A DNA stretch of 64,000 nucleotides from Hyparrhenia diplandra (Eukaryota > Streptophyta > Magnoliopsida > Poales > Poaceae). The number at the start of each line of letters is the position of its first letter. Position 1 is the first letter of the stretch. Below, in pieces: positions 1 through 11,350 of this stretch. The DNA lies in NCBI GenBank assembly GCA_015847255.1, contig JADLZK010005764.1, positions 186,001-250,000 on the forward strand, given 5' to 3'. The notes beneath the pieces were generated by a model. It had not been told where the DNA came from and did not search any database. It worked only from the letters and a program-made list of their open reading frames with translations. The position numbers were made by a program, and so were the translations under genes.

Positions 1-847
1 AAAAATAAACGCCGACTCTCACACTAAGAGTTGCGCACAACATGCACCCTTCCATCCACCAAAAATATACTCCAATCATCTTATCATGCTCTCTCACTAA
101 AAACTCTTATTGCAAAAAGGAGAAGTATGGGCTATGCTAAAAAAAAGGGAAAGAAAAAGAAAGATGGACAAATGTCCCAATAAAGACGAGGAAGTCAAGT
201 ACTCGTCCAAAAAAAAAAGAGAAAAAGAGAAAAAGAAATAAAGGTAGCCCATACCTCCTTCCTCTAAAAAAAAAACAAGAGAGAGCCATGATACGTGGAG
301 TCCACCAAATACAAAAAAATATTCCACACACTTGCACTTCTTGATCAAGGCATATGACTAGTCTCTCCAGGTGGTTCGGCCTTTGATGAGGGCAACATGA
401 CATGATACAAGTAAGCCAATCTTTTACCTACCCAAAACTCCACAAAAAGCCTTTTAGTGGTAGGCAAAATAAAGGCAACCAAGCCTTTGGTGAGGATTAA
501 CCACTTACACATATTGAGAGATTGAGTGATCATTCAAGGAACTTCTTTATTCGCAAAAATATTTCAAAACCTCTGGATTGACAGTCACTCAAAAGAATAA
601 AAGATAAGTGAGCCTGTCGAACCGTTCTTTCCTGCAACCACCCAAGACTTGGAGATGGCTCAAAAGCCCCACAACGATGAAAGGTAATAAGGGGTGAATA
701 AATGTACCATTTTATTCAAACTCTAGAGAACTTTTTGTTATAACCCTGGCACTTGTGAAATATAATCGGCATAGTAGCAACTCCTGATCGACAACTAAGT
801 ACTTATCTTTTGCTCGAGGACGTGCAAAGGGTAAGCTTGGGGGAGTT
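1..847 (+). mobile_element. 3' internal region of an LTR retrotransposon (element B), cut by the window edge
   Basis: This stretch lies directly upstream of an LTR that begins at 848, so it is the non-coding 3' part of the element's internal region. It is purine-rich and has long runs of A and G (about 134-240) but no credible long reading frame. It ends with a polypurine-type tract (about 831-847, AAGCTTGGGGGAGTT). The Ty3 assignment is an inference: no polymerase domain of this copy lies inside the window. Confidence 0.6.
831..847 (+). other. Polypurine tract of element B
   Basis: The tract AAGCTTGGGGGAGTT sits immediately before the TG of the LTR at 848. This is where plus-strand DNA synthesis is primed in LTR retrotransposons. 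Its position sets the orientation of the element as plus. Confidence 0.6.
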
Positions 848-2491
848 TGTTGACGGTCACTAATGACATATTTTTCCCGTCAACATTCTACCATAAAGGG
901 GGTGAAACTATACCTTTTCATACTCATATACATTTATTACTCACATATTTCCTCTTGTAGTGTCCTAAACATTGTTTTGCAGAAAATACATAAATACAGG
1001 TGGAAATACGACTGAAAGGCGCCTCCCTGGAAAGCGCATTCTTGGAGAACATCAAGCCCAAGGGAGAAACGGGCCAAACACACTGAAATGGGCCGAGCCA
1101 ACACCGCCCAACACTTTTCAAGATGAACCAAGACGGCCTGCCAAAACCTGGGCCGAACCGGGCCCAGGGGGTGCGCGCGCACCCATCCTGAGGCGGTTTC
1201 GGCCCGGCTTCGGCTGGTCGGTTCCATCAATGCCCAGGAGGGCGGTGCGGTGGTGGATCGGCAGGTTCAATGTACCTAGACGCCTAGTCATAGTCGGTTT
1301 AGGGTAGATTTAGCACTTAGGCCCCTCTCCTTCTTGTATAAGTACCCCCTCTCTCCCTCATTCCACACACACCACAAGGAGTCCATTCTTCAGCACCACC
1401 ACCTCTCTCTCTTCCACCACTACCTCCCTCTTATTCTTCTTCTTCTTCTTTGGTTAGAGCTTGGAGTAGAAGAGCTACAAGGAGGGCTTGTCTCCTAGAA
1501 GAAAGTGCTACTTGGTAATATATCTCATATGGAGCATTCTTCTACTTGCAAGTCCTTATTCTTTGTTCATGGTCTAACATATGAATTAGAGTATAGTCTT
1601 GTTTGTGTTATAGTGTTGATATATGAACTAGCATATAGTTTGCATATCATGATCTTGACATGTTCATATTTATTCTTCATCGATCATCATATGACTCACA
1701 TGATTAGAGGTGGGATAACGGTTCGTTGTTCCTTCGGGTTTGCTCTTGTCTTAGTCCGTCCATCCGTAGGGTGGGGATCCTGGGGGGACATGAGTAGTGC
1801 TCTTATATGTGGGCATGGTGCTCGGATATTAAGACACCTGCGGATATGACAGCATGCTACAGTTGACGGGGTAGGCGGCTGGGTCGTGACAAGCCTTGTC
1901 CGTCCCTTGAAATCCTCCCACGTGTGAATGACCATGTAGGAGTTCGTAAATGCCTTCCATTGGGCTGGATGGTATCCGGGAGGTCTCCCTGTTATCCTAG
2001 ACCTAACCATTCTTATATCATGTTGCATATGATCCTAACTATTCATTTGTATGACCATGACTAGATACATTAGACTACTCCATTAGGTTATTCATTTATT
2101 CTTTATCTATTTTCTTTATCCTTTGAGGTGGATTCCTGTGTGTGTCACACTATCTATGAACCATATGCTTACCCCTGTTATGATCAAGTTGGACTTAGCA
2201 TACACATATTTCATTATTCAGATGCCATGCTAGCTTCTTATACACAAGCCTTCCTTTGGGAAAATATAAATTACGATACCCTCAATACTTCCGGGTGAAA
2301 TGCTACAATGATAGATCCGTGCACTTGCGGATGAAATGTCAACTATAGCAAGATCTATCACCATTGATTGACCTAGTGCTATCACCGACATGGTGGTTCC
2401 ACTCAGGGATATCAACGACGCGTTTCGAGGCGCCGTCATTAGAGATGGGTTCTAAACCTGTTTCTAGTGGTTGCGCTAAGAAACGCCAATA
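848..2491 (+). mobile_element. 3' LTR of element B, inserted in a CACTA transposase exon
   Basis: The LTR starts TGTTGACGG and ends near GCTAAGAAACGCCAATA, a degraded form of the end seen in its relative at 18636-20124. The two share long blocks, for example around 1870-1925 here and 18940-18990 there in reverse complement, and around 2285-2310. A TATA-like TGTATAAG lies at about 1335, followed by a CT-rich leader. Both flanks at the right are transposase-derived: the GGTAG after 2491 is the likely right target duplication, and its left partner would be outside the window. An earlier end near 2343 was considered but fits the relative less well. Confidence 0.65.
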
Positions 2492-2496
2492 GGTAG

Positions 2497-2925
2497 ATCC
2501 CGGGCTAAGTGCTTTCTTCGCATCTTCAAGGACCCTTGCAAACCTTGGTTGTTCTCCATCAGCCTCTACTTGAGCACACAGATCTCCTATCAGCTCTGGC
2601 ACCCCATGATCCTCATCATAGTCATCATCATTGTCCACATCCACATGAATCACAAAGTCATCGTGACTTCCTCCAACCTCAGGCTGCACATTCTCAACTA
2701 CTTCAACATCTGCTGACTCCCCATGATGAATCCACCTGGTGTATGTAACGATATTCCATATAGGTGTATGTGGTCACATACTTCATCGATTATGCGAAAC
2801 TTGATTAAGACATTTATGGCATGGACATGGTATGTCGCTGTTTCTGGGATATCTTTCTCTAACAAATTTCATGAACTCATCAACTCCATTGACATATGGA
2901 GTATTGAACCTTGTACTAAAAATCC
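2497..2925 (-). pseudogene. CACTA TNPD transposase, N-terminal (transposase-associated) domain, broken
   Basis: Read on the minus strand, the conceptual product follows the N-terminal transposase-associated domain of TNP2/TNPD proteins. It has YVNGVDEFMKF, then a PCPCHKCLNQ cysteine motif, TRWIHHGE, an acidic stretch and HGVPELIGDL followed by ARVLEDAKK. The TNPD protein binds and cuts the transposon ends. At least two in-frame stops lie between the cysteine motif and TRWIHHGE (about 2750-2800), so this copy is dead. The reading frame ends abruptly at 2496, where LTR element B was inserted. Family recognition is from motif memory. Confidence 0.8.
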
Positions 2926-3364
2926 ACCTTCGATCCATCTGTCCCTACGTGAACAAATAACTGAACCAAATTCAAAAGCAAATCAAACACATGCATATAT
3001 CACATCAATTTGAAAACTAATCAAACCTTGAACTCTCAACTCGCCGCCGCTGCTATGTGCACACCAAAGCCTTTGTTGTGCCCTCACACGGCTACTACGC
3101 CCTTGCCACCCTTAGTTTGTGCCCTTCCACGCTACCTCGATCTGCCCTCGCCATGCGTCCAACGCCGATCACCCGCCGGGGACACCAACGCCGCCGCCGC
3201 CGCGATCGTCCGCATGATCAAGTTCTGGGGGTTAGACCATGATACGTCATGTGGTTGTGGGTCTATGGCCCATGACCTTAGATCGATTCAATTAACATAC
3301 CCACAATTCAATTTTCATGTTTCTAAGTATCAAATAAAATAACTTTCATACTTATAGCAAGAAA

Positions 3365-3445
3365 CTTGACATAGCCCGATGGTAGTCTTTGTTACCCGAT
3401 GAGCACCAGGGTTGCGAAGTTCGAACCCCCTTGGCATAGTTTTTT
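3365..3445 (+). repeat. tRNA-derived SINE-like fragment
   Basis: TAGCCCGATGGTAGT (3372-3386) fits an RNA polymerase III A box, and AGTTCGAACCCCC (3418-3430) fits a B box about 45 bases later. This spacing is normal for a tRNA-derived SINE head. No clear 3' tail or target duplication was found, so this may be a fragment. Confidence 0.45.
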
Positions 3446-3479
3446 GCCAAAATAAAGAAGGGTCAAGGTAGAGCAGGGC

Positions 3480-3800
3480 CTGGGCCAAGGCTTAGCGTGA
3501 CCGGTTGGTGGGCCGTTTGCAAAAAATAGTTATGGGCCAAGGCGAGGTGGAGCGTGGCAGTGGGCTTTGTCAAGCTGGTGGGCTGTTTTCCAAAAATAGG
3601 AGGCCAAGTGGAGCGTGACATGGTGGGCCATTCGGTTAAAAAAACCTGTTGTGGGTCACATCGAGTTGGGGGCTGTGGGCCATGTCGAGTTGGTGGGCCG
3701 TAGTGTCACGTGGTAAAAAACCTGTTATAGGTCACATCGAGTTGGTGGTTTTGGGCCACATCGAGTTGGTGGGCTGGCGTCACGTCCTTGGGTGGGACCC
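3480..3800 (+). repeat. Degenerate tandem repeats in the CACTA spacer
   Basis: The units TCACATCGAGTTGGTGG and GTGGGCCGTTT recur about six times with variable spacing (for example near 3507, 3570, 3656, 3684, 3730 and 3757). They lie between the subterminal repeats and the first coding exon of the CACTA element. No coding potential is seen. Confidence 0.6.
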
Positions 3801-3884
3801 CGTCGTCGAGGTTGGAGCCACAACATTATCGTTACGTGGGACCTCGCCGTGAGGTGGGACCCCTTGGTGGGGCAAACGTTGAGC

Positions 3885-4734
3885 TTGTTCTGTGACGAGT
3901 AAGAAAACTAATCTGCGTGACAAACTTAATTCAGATCTATCCAAAGCGGCAACACTATACGTGACGAGTACGGGGAACTAGACTGCGACGAATTCAATTC
4001 ATCATTCCGGCCCAGTAAACGGCAACACTATGAGTACGAAAACTTATCGTGATCAATTAAATTCATCATTCCGGCCGGGCAAATAGCAAGACTATCGTGA
4101 TGAGTTTGAAATCTTATCTGTGATGAAGTGAATTCATCATTCCAGCCAGGCAAACGACAACCCTATCTGTGACAAGTTTGAAAACTTATCTGTGACGAAT
4201 TGAATTCATCATCCTAGTCTGCCAAACGACAACATTATCTATGACGAGAGATAAACTAACCTATGACGAGTTGGTTTCGTCATTAGAATGCAAACATTAT
4301 CGGTGATGATTTATCTTTGGCCCTGTTTAGTTGGTGAAAAGTGAACCCAAAAAGTGCTACAGTACCCGTCACATCAAATCTTTTGACGCATAAATGGAGC
4401 ATCAAATGTAGTTAAATAAAAAAACTAATTGCATAGTTTGGCTGAAAAGTGCGAGACGAATCTTTTGAGCCTAGTTAGTCCATGGTAGGATAGTAATTAC
4501 AAAATACAAACGAAAAGTGCTACAATAGCGAACCTAATATATTTCACCAACTAAACACCCTCTTTGTTGATTAATGACGATATTATAATTTTTGTCATTA
4601 TTTTATGTGCCTCGGCTCCGTCACTTGTACCTTGTGACGATCGTGGAAATTGTGTCATAGAAAGAGCTTGATCTATGAAGACATTTTGAAGCGTCATGAG
4701 GGTTTCGTCATTGATGAGCAGATTTCCAGTAGTG
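3885..4734 (-). repeat. CACTA subterminal repeat array
   Basis: Variants of CTGTGACGAATTGAATTCATCATTCC recur at least six times in either strand sense from about 3890 to 4300 and resume after the MITE up to the CACTA end. Clusters like this are the binding sites of TNPA-type proteins in En/Spm elements. They support assignment of the 4734 terminus to the same element. Confidence 0.7.
4319..4562. mobile_element. Tourist-like MITE (GGCCCTGTTTAGTT family), copy 1
   Basis: The ends GGCCCTGTTTAGTT and AACTAAACACCCTC are inverted repeats, flanked by TTT on both sides. The interior has the family landmarks CGTCACATCAAATCTTT, GCGAGACGAATCTTTTGAGCC and ACGAAAAGTGCTACA. Related copies lie at 28108-28382, 57968-58200 and 58324-58566. 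A copy at 28108 has a TAA target duplication, which favours PIF/Harbinger (Tourist). Confidence 0.8.
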
Positions 4735-4737
4735 TAG

Positions 4738-5028
4738 CATCTTTGCATAATCAGCATGCGCAGGATAAACATCATCATATCTAGGTTGAGTGTCTACAGG
4801 GATTACCTCCTTAGGCGTAGGGGCTTCACCATAGACAGGCTCAGCGTATTGAGTGAAGCGATCATGTCTATCCTTGCAGCAACTCAACATGAAGGCGTGC
4901 ATGACGACCACCACCTTATCCTAGAGCTTCTTCTTCAGATCTTCAGGGAGCTCCTCCATAGACTCAAGATGCCGAATATTGCTCTCGTGCACTTCAGACT
5001 GCTTGCCTGCTTCGTTGTCGTTGGCCAT
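4738..5028 (-). pseudogene. gag N-terminus of Ty3-type element A, truncated by a CACTA insertion
   Basis: The frame starts at an ATG at 5028 (protein start MANDNEAGKQ), about 65 bases inside the LTR and just after the primer-binding site. It continues in one frame to the CACTA insertion at 4737. The gag product would form the capsid. A single in-frame TAG (4921-4923) interrupts it, probably a CAG codon changed to TAG. The remainder of the element is displaced beyond the CACTA transposon and the left window edge. Confidence 0.65.
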
Positions 5029-5069
5029 AGCGCTGGTTTCAAGATCAAATTGGAGTTGACGCCTTGTCT

Positions 5070-5094
5070 TCCCCAGCAGAGTCGCCAAAAAGTA
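5070..5094 (-). other. Primer-binding site of Ty3-type element A
   Basis: Read on the minus strand, TTTTTGGCGACTCTGCTGGG follows directly after the LTR end. Sequences of this form, starting TGGCGACTC, lie at the tRNA primer site of several plant Ty3 elements. It fixes 5095-6019 as the 5' LTR in minus orientation. Confidence 0.7.
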
Positions 5095-6019
5095 TGTTGA
5101 CACAAATTAGGTTTTGCACCAACACACTAGGAGTGCCTTGGACGCCCACGAGGTTGCGATCAACCTGTAACGGACAGCAAGAATCACAACTTGATCACCT
5201 AAACTGATCTAGAGACCGGTAGAGGCGATGTACAACTTGATCTCGGCTGAAACGAGCTTCGAAACAACCTTCAGAAGGATCCGTCAGGAGGAAGCATACG
5301 AAGGGTCTTCTAGGATCGGCATGGCCACCTAGAACGCCAACAAAATTCGTCTAGAACGTCGCCGGACAGCAGGTTTAGGGTTGAAAAGGGTAAAGTAGGG
5401 TTATAGGGTTTGTTTGATCGATTGGATATAGATGGGATCAAATCGGCCATGAGCCTCTCATTATATAGAGGGGGGTGGTCTTATCCCCTTAGGAACTGCC
5501 TTAGATGCATTTCCAAACACCAACACCTTCCAAAACCGATCTAACATCGAATCGGTTCGGACGGGTCGCTTGGCGCCGAAGCTGCGTCGGACAGCCCGAT
5601 GCCTACCATCGGGCCGCGGCCGTGCCCCGACAGCGGTCCGAACGACCTGCATACCGGGGGTCCCATCGGACACCGCACCGGATCTTGCTGGAACCAGCAT
5701 CGACGCTGGTCGGGCGTAGACCAGAAAGGCTGTGGGCGGCCTTTCCGCCCGACGCCCACGCCGAGGGGCGTCGGACGCCGAGGGGTGGCGTCCGACACTT
5801 GCTCCACTTCCCCATCGGCGCGGGCGCCCGCGGCTCAAACGCCGGACGCGCCTATTTCTGGGCCCCGACATCCGGCGCGTGCGCGAGTTGCACCTCGTTG
5901 TCTTCTTTTGCCAAATTTGTTGATTGTTTGACCTCGCCGTGGCACTCTAAATATGTCCATGGTCTCCTTGACACGTCCATGTTACCAAAATTAGCATTCG
6001 GACACTTTGGGTGTCAACA
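5095..6019 (-). mobile_element. 5' LTR of Ty3-type element A
   Basis: The 925-bp block runs TGTTGACAC at one side and GGGTGTCAACA at the other, a perfect short inverted repeat with TG/CA ends. On the minus strand a TATA box (TATATAATGAG, about 5456-5470) lies mid-LTR. The part upstream of it, 5550-5880, is strongly GC-rich. Reading frames over this GC-rich part in several frames are compositional artefacts. The right flank AAATG (6020-6024) would be the target duplication; its partner is outside the window. Confidence 0.8.
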
Positions 6020-6441
6020 AAATGCTACTATTTATTGTGCCAATTAAGCATCACCAGATTATTTGTCGTGTGTTATATTTTCGTAATATATCTATTTTTG
6101 AAGCAATGAAAGCTATATTATCTTTACATACTTTTATACATTTATGAATGTTTCACTAGAAATATTAGACGACGCATGCAAACAAACCATATTCCCTGTA
6201 TTTTTTAAAAAAAATGAAAATTGACACACGTGTGCCAACATACAAAACGAGCTTAGAATTGAAAATTCATGCAAGAGGGACATGTTCCTTCAAAATAGTC
6301 TCCCATGATGGGACGCGAAACTACACAGCTTGTTTGCGAAAATACTACTCTCTCCGTTCTAGAAAGAATACAATTTAGTACATTGTCATGTTTAGTATTT
6401 TAACTTTCAATATTTATGATATCGAATGTTTGCCAAAAGTA
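6020..6441. other. Gene-free flanking DNA
   Basis: AT-rich sequence between two transposons. No reading frame, MITE or structured repeat was recognised apart from a fragment resembling a degraded Stowaway end near 6345 (CTACTCTCTCCGTTCTAG). Confidence 0.5.
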
Positions 6442-7567
6442 CACTAGTACCGAAAAAAAATTTTGCATGACGGGCGTTTTCAATTTTTGGAGGCGGGCTA
6501 GCCTACCTGTGACAGATGAGGGGTCACCAAAAAATTTTTTTCGGGGTGGGCGAAATGTGCCCGCCACGGTTAATCTAGCAAAAAAAAAAAAAGCCCAGCC
6601 CGGTTAGGTGCGGGCCGGGATCGGCAGTCTTTGGGTGGATCTGCACCACGGCCGCCTCTGGAGCCGCTCCCGCCGTCGATCCACGTCGCCGTCACCTCCT
6701 CGACCCTCACCCGTCGCCGATCCGCGCCACCATCGCATCCTCGAAGCTGCTCACGCCCGTCGTCACGTGCCGCCGTGGCCTCCGCGATACCGTCACCTCC
6801 TCGAGCCGCTCCCGCCCGTCGATCCAGCGCCCGCCCGTGTCTACCTCATGCCAATGGGGAGTGGGAGGTAGGCGAAGAGCACCACACGGAGGTCGAGGTC
6901 GAGGGAGCCTTGTATTTGCCGAGATCCGGTCGCCAACGAGTGGATCCGCCCTCGCCGACGGGCGGATCCGCCTCCTCGTGGCCGCTGCCGCCTCCCTCGT
7001 GTAGTGGCGCGTCGGTGCCCCTCCTCGCCGCCAGATCCGCCCGCCGTCTGCCGGCGCTTGGAGGAGGGGGAGGAGGGATGGCGCCGCATGGAGGAGGGAC
7101 GGCGCCGCTTGGAGAAGGAGGGGTGGCGCTCGCGTGGAGCGCGTGGTGGCGAGGATGGGCAGCGGCGCTGCGTGAAGGAGCACGGCTTTATGTGAGGAGG
7201 GGAGGAGACCCGCTGCGTGAAGAAGAGAGAGAGCAGAGGAGCGGAGAGTGAGATGGAACAAACCCTAGAGTTTTGTATATATATGGTCCGATAGCTGGGG
7301 GGTTGGGCTTCGCTGTGGGCTTCGAGGGAATTTTCCATTGCGGGCCTATGTAACATGCCCGCCTCTGTAAAATGGTTGCATTTTCCGTGGTGGGCCATTT
7401 ATAAAGGCCCGCCACGGTTAATCAATTTTTAATATGGACAATTGTGGCGCCTCAAAAATAAAAAATGCCCGTCCACGGTTAATCGGTGCATTAACCGTAG
7501 CGGGCAAAACTTGTGCCCACCACGAATAGATTTGTGGGGTGTCACGTAAAAAAATTCTGTAGTAGTG
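6442..7567. mobile_element. Non-autonomous CACTA element with GC-rich cargo, copy 1
   Basis: It starts CACTAGTACCG and ends CTGTAGTAGTG, with GTA on both sides (6439-6441 and 7568-7570). Both ends carry the subterminal motif of the kind CCCGCCACGGTTAATC or its complement (near 6560, 7410 and 7470-7500). Between them, 6600-7230 is very GC-rich with open frames in several phases. None resembles a known protein, and their arginine/proline/serine content reflects base composition. No transposase is present, so movement would depend on an autonomous partner. Relatives are at 29108, 31208 and 62178. Confidence 0.8.
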
Positions 7568-9094
7568 GTATCAATACTTATGATATCAAATAAATACCAT
7601 TATATTAATTATGAAATGTATTTTCATAATAAATAAATAAATATGAATACTATTTAGTAGAAACTTGTTCAAACATGGGCCACTTTAACTAGCACGCAAT
7701 CGTAATAGGTAGATGATGAAAGAAGATGTGTGATTGGACAAAAAATCGTTCCCTAGAAATTATGGATTGAAAAACTTAGTTTTTATGTGTAACTAGGTGA
7801 ATTCCCAGCGATCTTTGCTTGGTATGCAAAAATAAATTTAATCTAGCTAAAAAAGAATTTAAAATATTTTCAATAATGAACTAAAGAAAAGACATCATCT
7901 TAATCTTGGATCTTCAACTTCAAAGAAAACATAGGTCACTAACTTGTGGAGGATAATTTTTGAAACTTAATGTACAACACAAAAATTATGGGTTTACTGT
8001 AAGAATAGATTTGAGAAAGTTCTAATCGCTAATGATCCAACATACCTTCGGTGTCTTCTAGTAATATATTTAACTTCAAAAAATCTAGACGCGTTGTCGC
8101 TGAATTTAAGGTTAGTTTTTTTAGTGATTATTTGATGATGGAAAGAAAGATATAAACATGTGAGTTATTTAATGAGAATTTCCAACACAAAAACCTTAAG
8201 GTCTCAAGGATCAAGAAAGCAATATACCCCATACGTTGCCACAAAAATTGTTGATGGTTTGGAATAAAGGGATAAACAATTATAAGTTAATGTTATGTGA
8301 GTTATTTAATGAGAATTTCTAATACAAAAACCTTAAAGTCTCAAGGATCAAGAAAGCAATACCACATGGGTTGCCACAAAAATTATTGATGGTTTGGAAT
8401 AAGATTATTTATATAAAGGGATAAATAATTATAAGTTAATGTTAGTGGATGGCGTGGCATAATGCTAGTGGATGATGTGTCTTGCTTGCATGTAGATTAT
8501 AATTGTAGATGCTAGTTGACCATAAATGTGATTTGTTAGTGGAATGATGAGGTGGATAGCTTGCATATTGAGAGAATTAGCTAGTGGGGTTTGTCTATAT
8601 AGATGTAGTAGATGTCTTCATAAATTATACCTATATAGAAAGTAAACGTGTGGTTTCCAAACCGGTCATGCCAATAAACCTAAATAAGATAATTTTTTTT
8701 CCATACAGCGAGGCCGCAAAATTTCAGAAATCACAGCAGTAGTAGTTGCGATCATTGGCCAAGCTCCCCTCAGAGCAAGTTCAATAAAACTTGGCTATAG
8801 CCCAATTCATACAATAACTTGTCTCTTCCTTTAATCTACACATGCTATTTTATATTTGCTTGGGACCGCATGTTAGTGTTAATCTACATCCATGAGTGGA
8901 AGAGGAGTTTTGGTTTCCGTGATGAGCTTGGCGACGGAAGCAGCGCCAAGCTGCGTACTCTCTCTCCTCCAACGCATCCACGGCGCTGACGTGGTCGGCG
9001 AATCGCCGGTTATTGTACCTGGGCTCATGTATCTCGGCTGTCGTCCAAATTAATGGTTCCAAACCAAGCATTGACATGAGACCATTAATGCTGA
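7568..9094. other. Gene-free AT-rich DNA with an unclassified repeat
   Basis: No gene is recognised. A block from about 7793 (ACTAGGTGAATTCCCAGCGA) to about 8612 (TATATAGATGTAGTAGAT) has the look of a recurrent grass repeat of uncertain class. A minus-strand frame at 8850-9110 (86 codons) has no recognised domain and no supporting context. Confidence 0.45.
8158..8448. repeat. Tandem duplication, two copies, period 137 bp
   Basis: The block beginning ATGTGAGTTATTTAATGAGA at 8158 recurs at 8295. Both copies contain CTCAAGGATCAAGAAAGCAA and GATGGTTTGGAATAA in the same order. The second copy has a short extra insertion (TTATTTATAT) near 8410. It is non-coding. Confidence 0.8.
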
Positions 9095-9400
9095 TGAAAA
9101 GCAATTGCAACTTTCAATAAAAAAACAGCAAAAAGCTCAGAGTTTTACTTTTTGAGAAATCAAATTCTCTATTCCCACATCATACTAATAGTATATATTA
9201 TATTATAGGAAACAATTAATTAAACCCAACAATATTTGGTTTCTCAAGCAAATAAATAATAATCCATGTGGTTGTTTAATTATATTTGGCCCATCACCCA
9301 TGTTATGGTAGGCAAAGCACCGGGGCCTAGGCTTTTTTTGTTTCTCTGTTTTTTTGGAAACAAAAATTGTGGACAGAAGCTAAATTGGTAACATGTGTGT
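9095..9400. repeat. Duplicated intergenic block, copy 1
   Basis: The first part (GCAATTGCAACTTTC to AGTATATATT, 9100-9210) recurs at about 30939-31035. The second part (AATAATCCATGT to GGACAGAAGCTA, 9255-9382) recurs at about 49997-50125. The two halves of the second copy are now separated by the insertions between 31208 and 49198. This shows that non-mobile DNA here was duplicated before the insertions. Confidence 0.7.
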
Positions 9401-9424
9401 GACAGATTACAAGAGATATGATCT

Positions 9425-9650
9425 TCTATGATGATTTTCTTATAACGACCGCCAAATTTGTCGCTAAGTCATTCTGTTTTTTTTTTTTTTTTTTTTTTTT
9501 TTTTTGACGAAACTTATATGCCCGTCACTAAGATCAAGTAGGAGTTGTCGTAAATAGAAGGATTTCCATATTATGACAAACTTGAATTTGTCGTGACATG
9601 CCAAGAGATAATCTTCATAAGTTTTTGTTTAAATTTTAACATGCTAAGCA
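9425..9650. repeat. Relic with CACTA-like subterminal motifs and a T29 tract
   Basis: Motifs such as ACGACCGCCAAATTTGTCGC and GACAAACTTGAATTTGTCGTGAC resemble CACTA subterminal repeats. They flank an uninterrupted run of 29 T (9477-9505). No terminus was identified. Confidence 0.4.
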
Positions 9651-9838
9651 CAACTCCACGTATCATATTTTTGGGATTTAATTTTTTTGAATTGTCTAAA
9701 CTATGATAATTTGAAAAAAATCTTTTTATGATAAAAGTCCAATAAAGTGTAGATAAATATTTTAAAACATATACTTGTTTATCAATAAGTAAAATTAATA
9801 TATAAAACTTTTCATAAATCTAAAAATCTAAAGTACTT

Positions 9839-10042
9839 GATTAAGTCCATCTTTGACTCCTCAACTCTTGCCGTTGTCTAACTTTCCTCAACTATCCAAA
9901 CCCTTTAGTTTTGACCTCTAAGGCTCTAGGGTCAAAATTTACACGGTTTTGAATGTTTAGGTGCCAAAGTTAAACGATTATTGTAGTTGGGGGTTAAAAT
10001 TAGATAAAGGCAGGAGTTGAGGGATCAAAATGGACTTAACCT
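9839..10042. mobile_element. Palindromic MITE (GATTAAGTCCAT family), complete copy
   Basis: The ends GATTAAGTCCATCTTTGACT and the reverse complement of CAAAATGGACTTAACC form inverted arms of roughly 45 bp with few mismatches, for example both arms contain CCTCAACTC. Related sequence is at 11350-11470 (partial) and 11853-11988 joined to 23312-23400. Superfamily is not decided. Confidence 0.65.
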
Positions 10043-11350
10043 TTTTTAACATATTAATAGTACGTGAAAAAGGATGGATTCAGATCAGATTCACATGGAA
10101 TCGAATTCGGATAACACTGTTTACTATATTTTAATTTGATTTCAAACTCAAATACGGGTACAAATATTATAGATTGCAAATTCTTATCCTGAGAATCGGA
10201 ATTCGGAATTGTATTGGGATATCTACTTCATACTGAAAATCAATGAAACTGTAGGTGGATCCAAACAGCCACGGCTAAAAATTAGCAGCAATTAGCTAGC
10301 TAATTTTTCCCTAATACTACGCAGCATAAACCATCATCTAACACTCACAGTGTGCTGTGGACAACTTGTGCAACATGCTGTGGACACTGGAGACCTCCCC
10401 ATCGTCCCGCTAGCGTATAGCGATCGATCTGCATGCTCTTGCCTTGTTGGTATTGGTACAGGTACACGCTGCTATCACTAGAGGTTAATTTTCTGCTGAA
10501 CGGTGGTCTCCGATATGGCCTATGGCAGCGACGTACAGGTCACAGGTCATGTCCTGGGGACTATTGACAACACTTGGCAGTTGCATTGGCATTCAAGATC
10601 AGACAATAATATTATTAGTACAGTCAGTGCAGAGTACTCTTGACAGTTGGGAGTTGGCATTCAAGTTCCTTGCAAGATGCAGGGCAAGGCAGTGATGGAC
10701 GAACTGAACTGATAGCGCCCAACCACCCTTCATGTGTCACACTGTCACATATGGATCCACGCCACCAATCAATTAATTATTAACGCCATGACATAATTGT
10801 GATCCATTCTTTCCATCCATGTTTCTATCACTGCATCGGTTGGGTTATACTAACATTCAGCTTTACAGCGACGGCACATTGCCGGGACCCTAAAGCGGCC
10901 GGTGTTGCTGGTATTGGGGAGGAGCGCCCATAATCGTGCCCCGGGAACTAGGCTTTGGCTGAACCTCGTTAACAAATATCGTGCTTCTGGTGTCGTCTTT
11001 AATCTTGCATGCTCGTCTCGGTAGATTCAATCGACGCTTCTGCCTGTGGAGATTAGCAATCAGCTCGTCGCTGTGGGGGCTAATTTCTAACAATTGACAA
11101 CCCTTGGTAGTTGGCATTAGTACTCCGGCAAGGCATCGATGGGTGAATGAACTGATAGCGCCCAACCGCTACTATGACACGGATCCGCCACCAATTCTTT
11201 CCGTCCATGTTTCTGTCACAGCATGGGTTGGGTTGCCTAACATTCAGCTTTACGACGATTTTATTCTAGAAGGGAACTCATAGCTACCACTGTACCACAG
11301 TGTGTTACGAGGTTAATTACACTGGTACATTATAGCAGTTCGTCCTTCTC
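10043..11350. repeat. Duplicated intergenic block, unit 1
   Basis: About 10045-10870 matches 25150-26200 over long stretches, including CTGTGGACACTGGAGA and GCTAGCGTATAGCGAT. A partial third repeat of its last ~250 bp occupies 11091-11335. A ~210-bp segment (about 10872-11090), with no counterpart in the other copy, carries a 91-codon minus-strand frame (10890-11165) without recognised domains. The block is non-coding as far as can be seen. Confidence 0.7.

Larger units (their letters stand above)
2492..4734 (-). mobile_element. 5' part of a CACTA (En/Spm-type) DNA transposon, minus orientation
   Basis: The right end reads ATTTCCAGTAGTG, the reverse complement of a CACTACTGGAAAT terminus, followed by TAG (4735-4737). 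Read on the minus strand, the element has subterminal repeats, a spacer with tandem repeats and then the first coding exon of a TNPD-type transposase, the usual order. It is interrupted at 2491 by LTR element B, so the rest lies beyond the left edge. A Tourist MITE sits at 4319-4562. It is inserted in the gag region of a Ty3-type element. Confidence 0.8.

Noticed and set aside
2338..2345. LTR end at GTCAACT near 2343
   Set aside because: The related solo LTR ends in a TAAGAAATGTCAACA-type sequence that matches 2475-2491 better, and the transposase frame resumes at 2497.
6631..7398. Overlapping 185- to 206-codon frames on both strands
   Set aside because: GC-rich CACTA cargo opens all phases; products are low-complexity Arg/Pro/Ser chains without domains.
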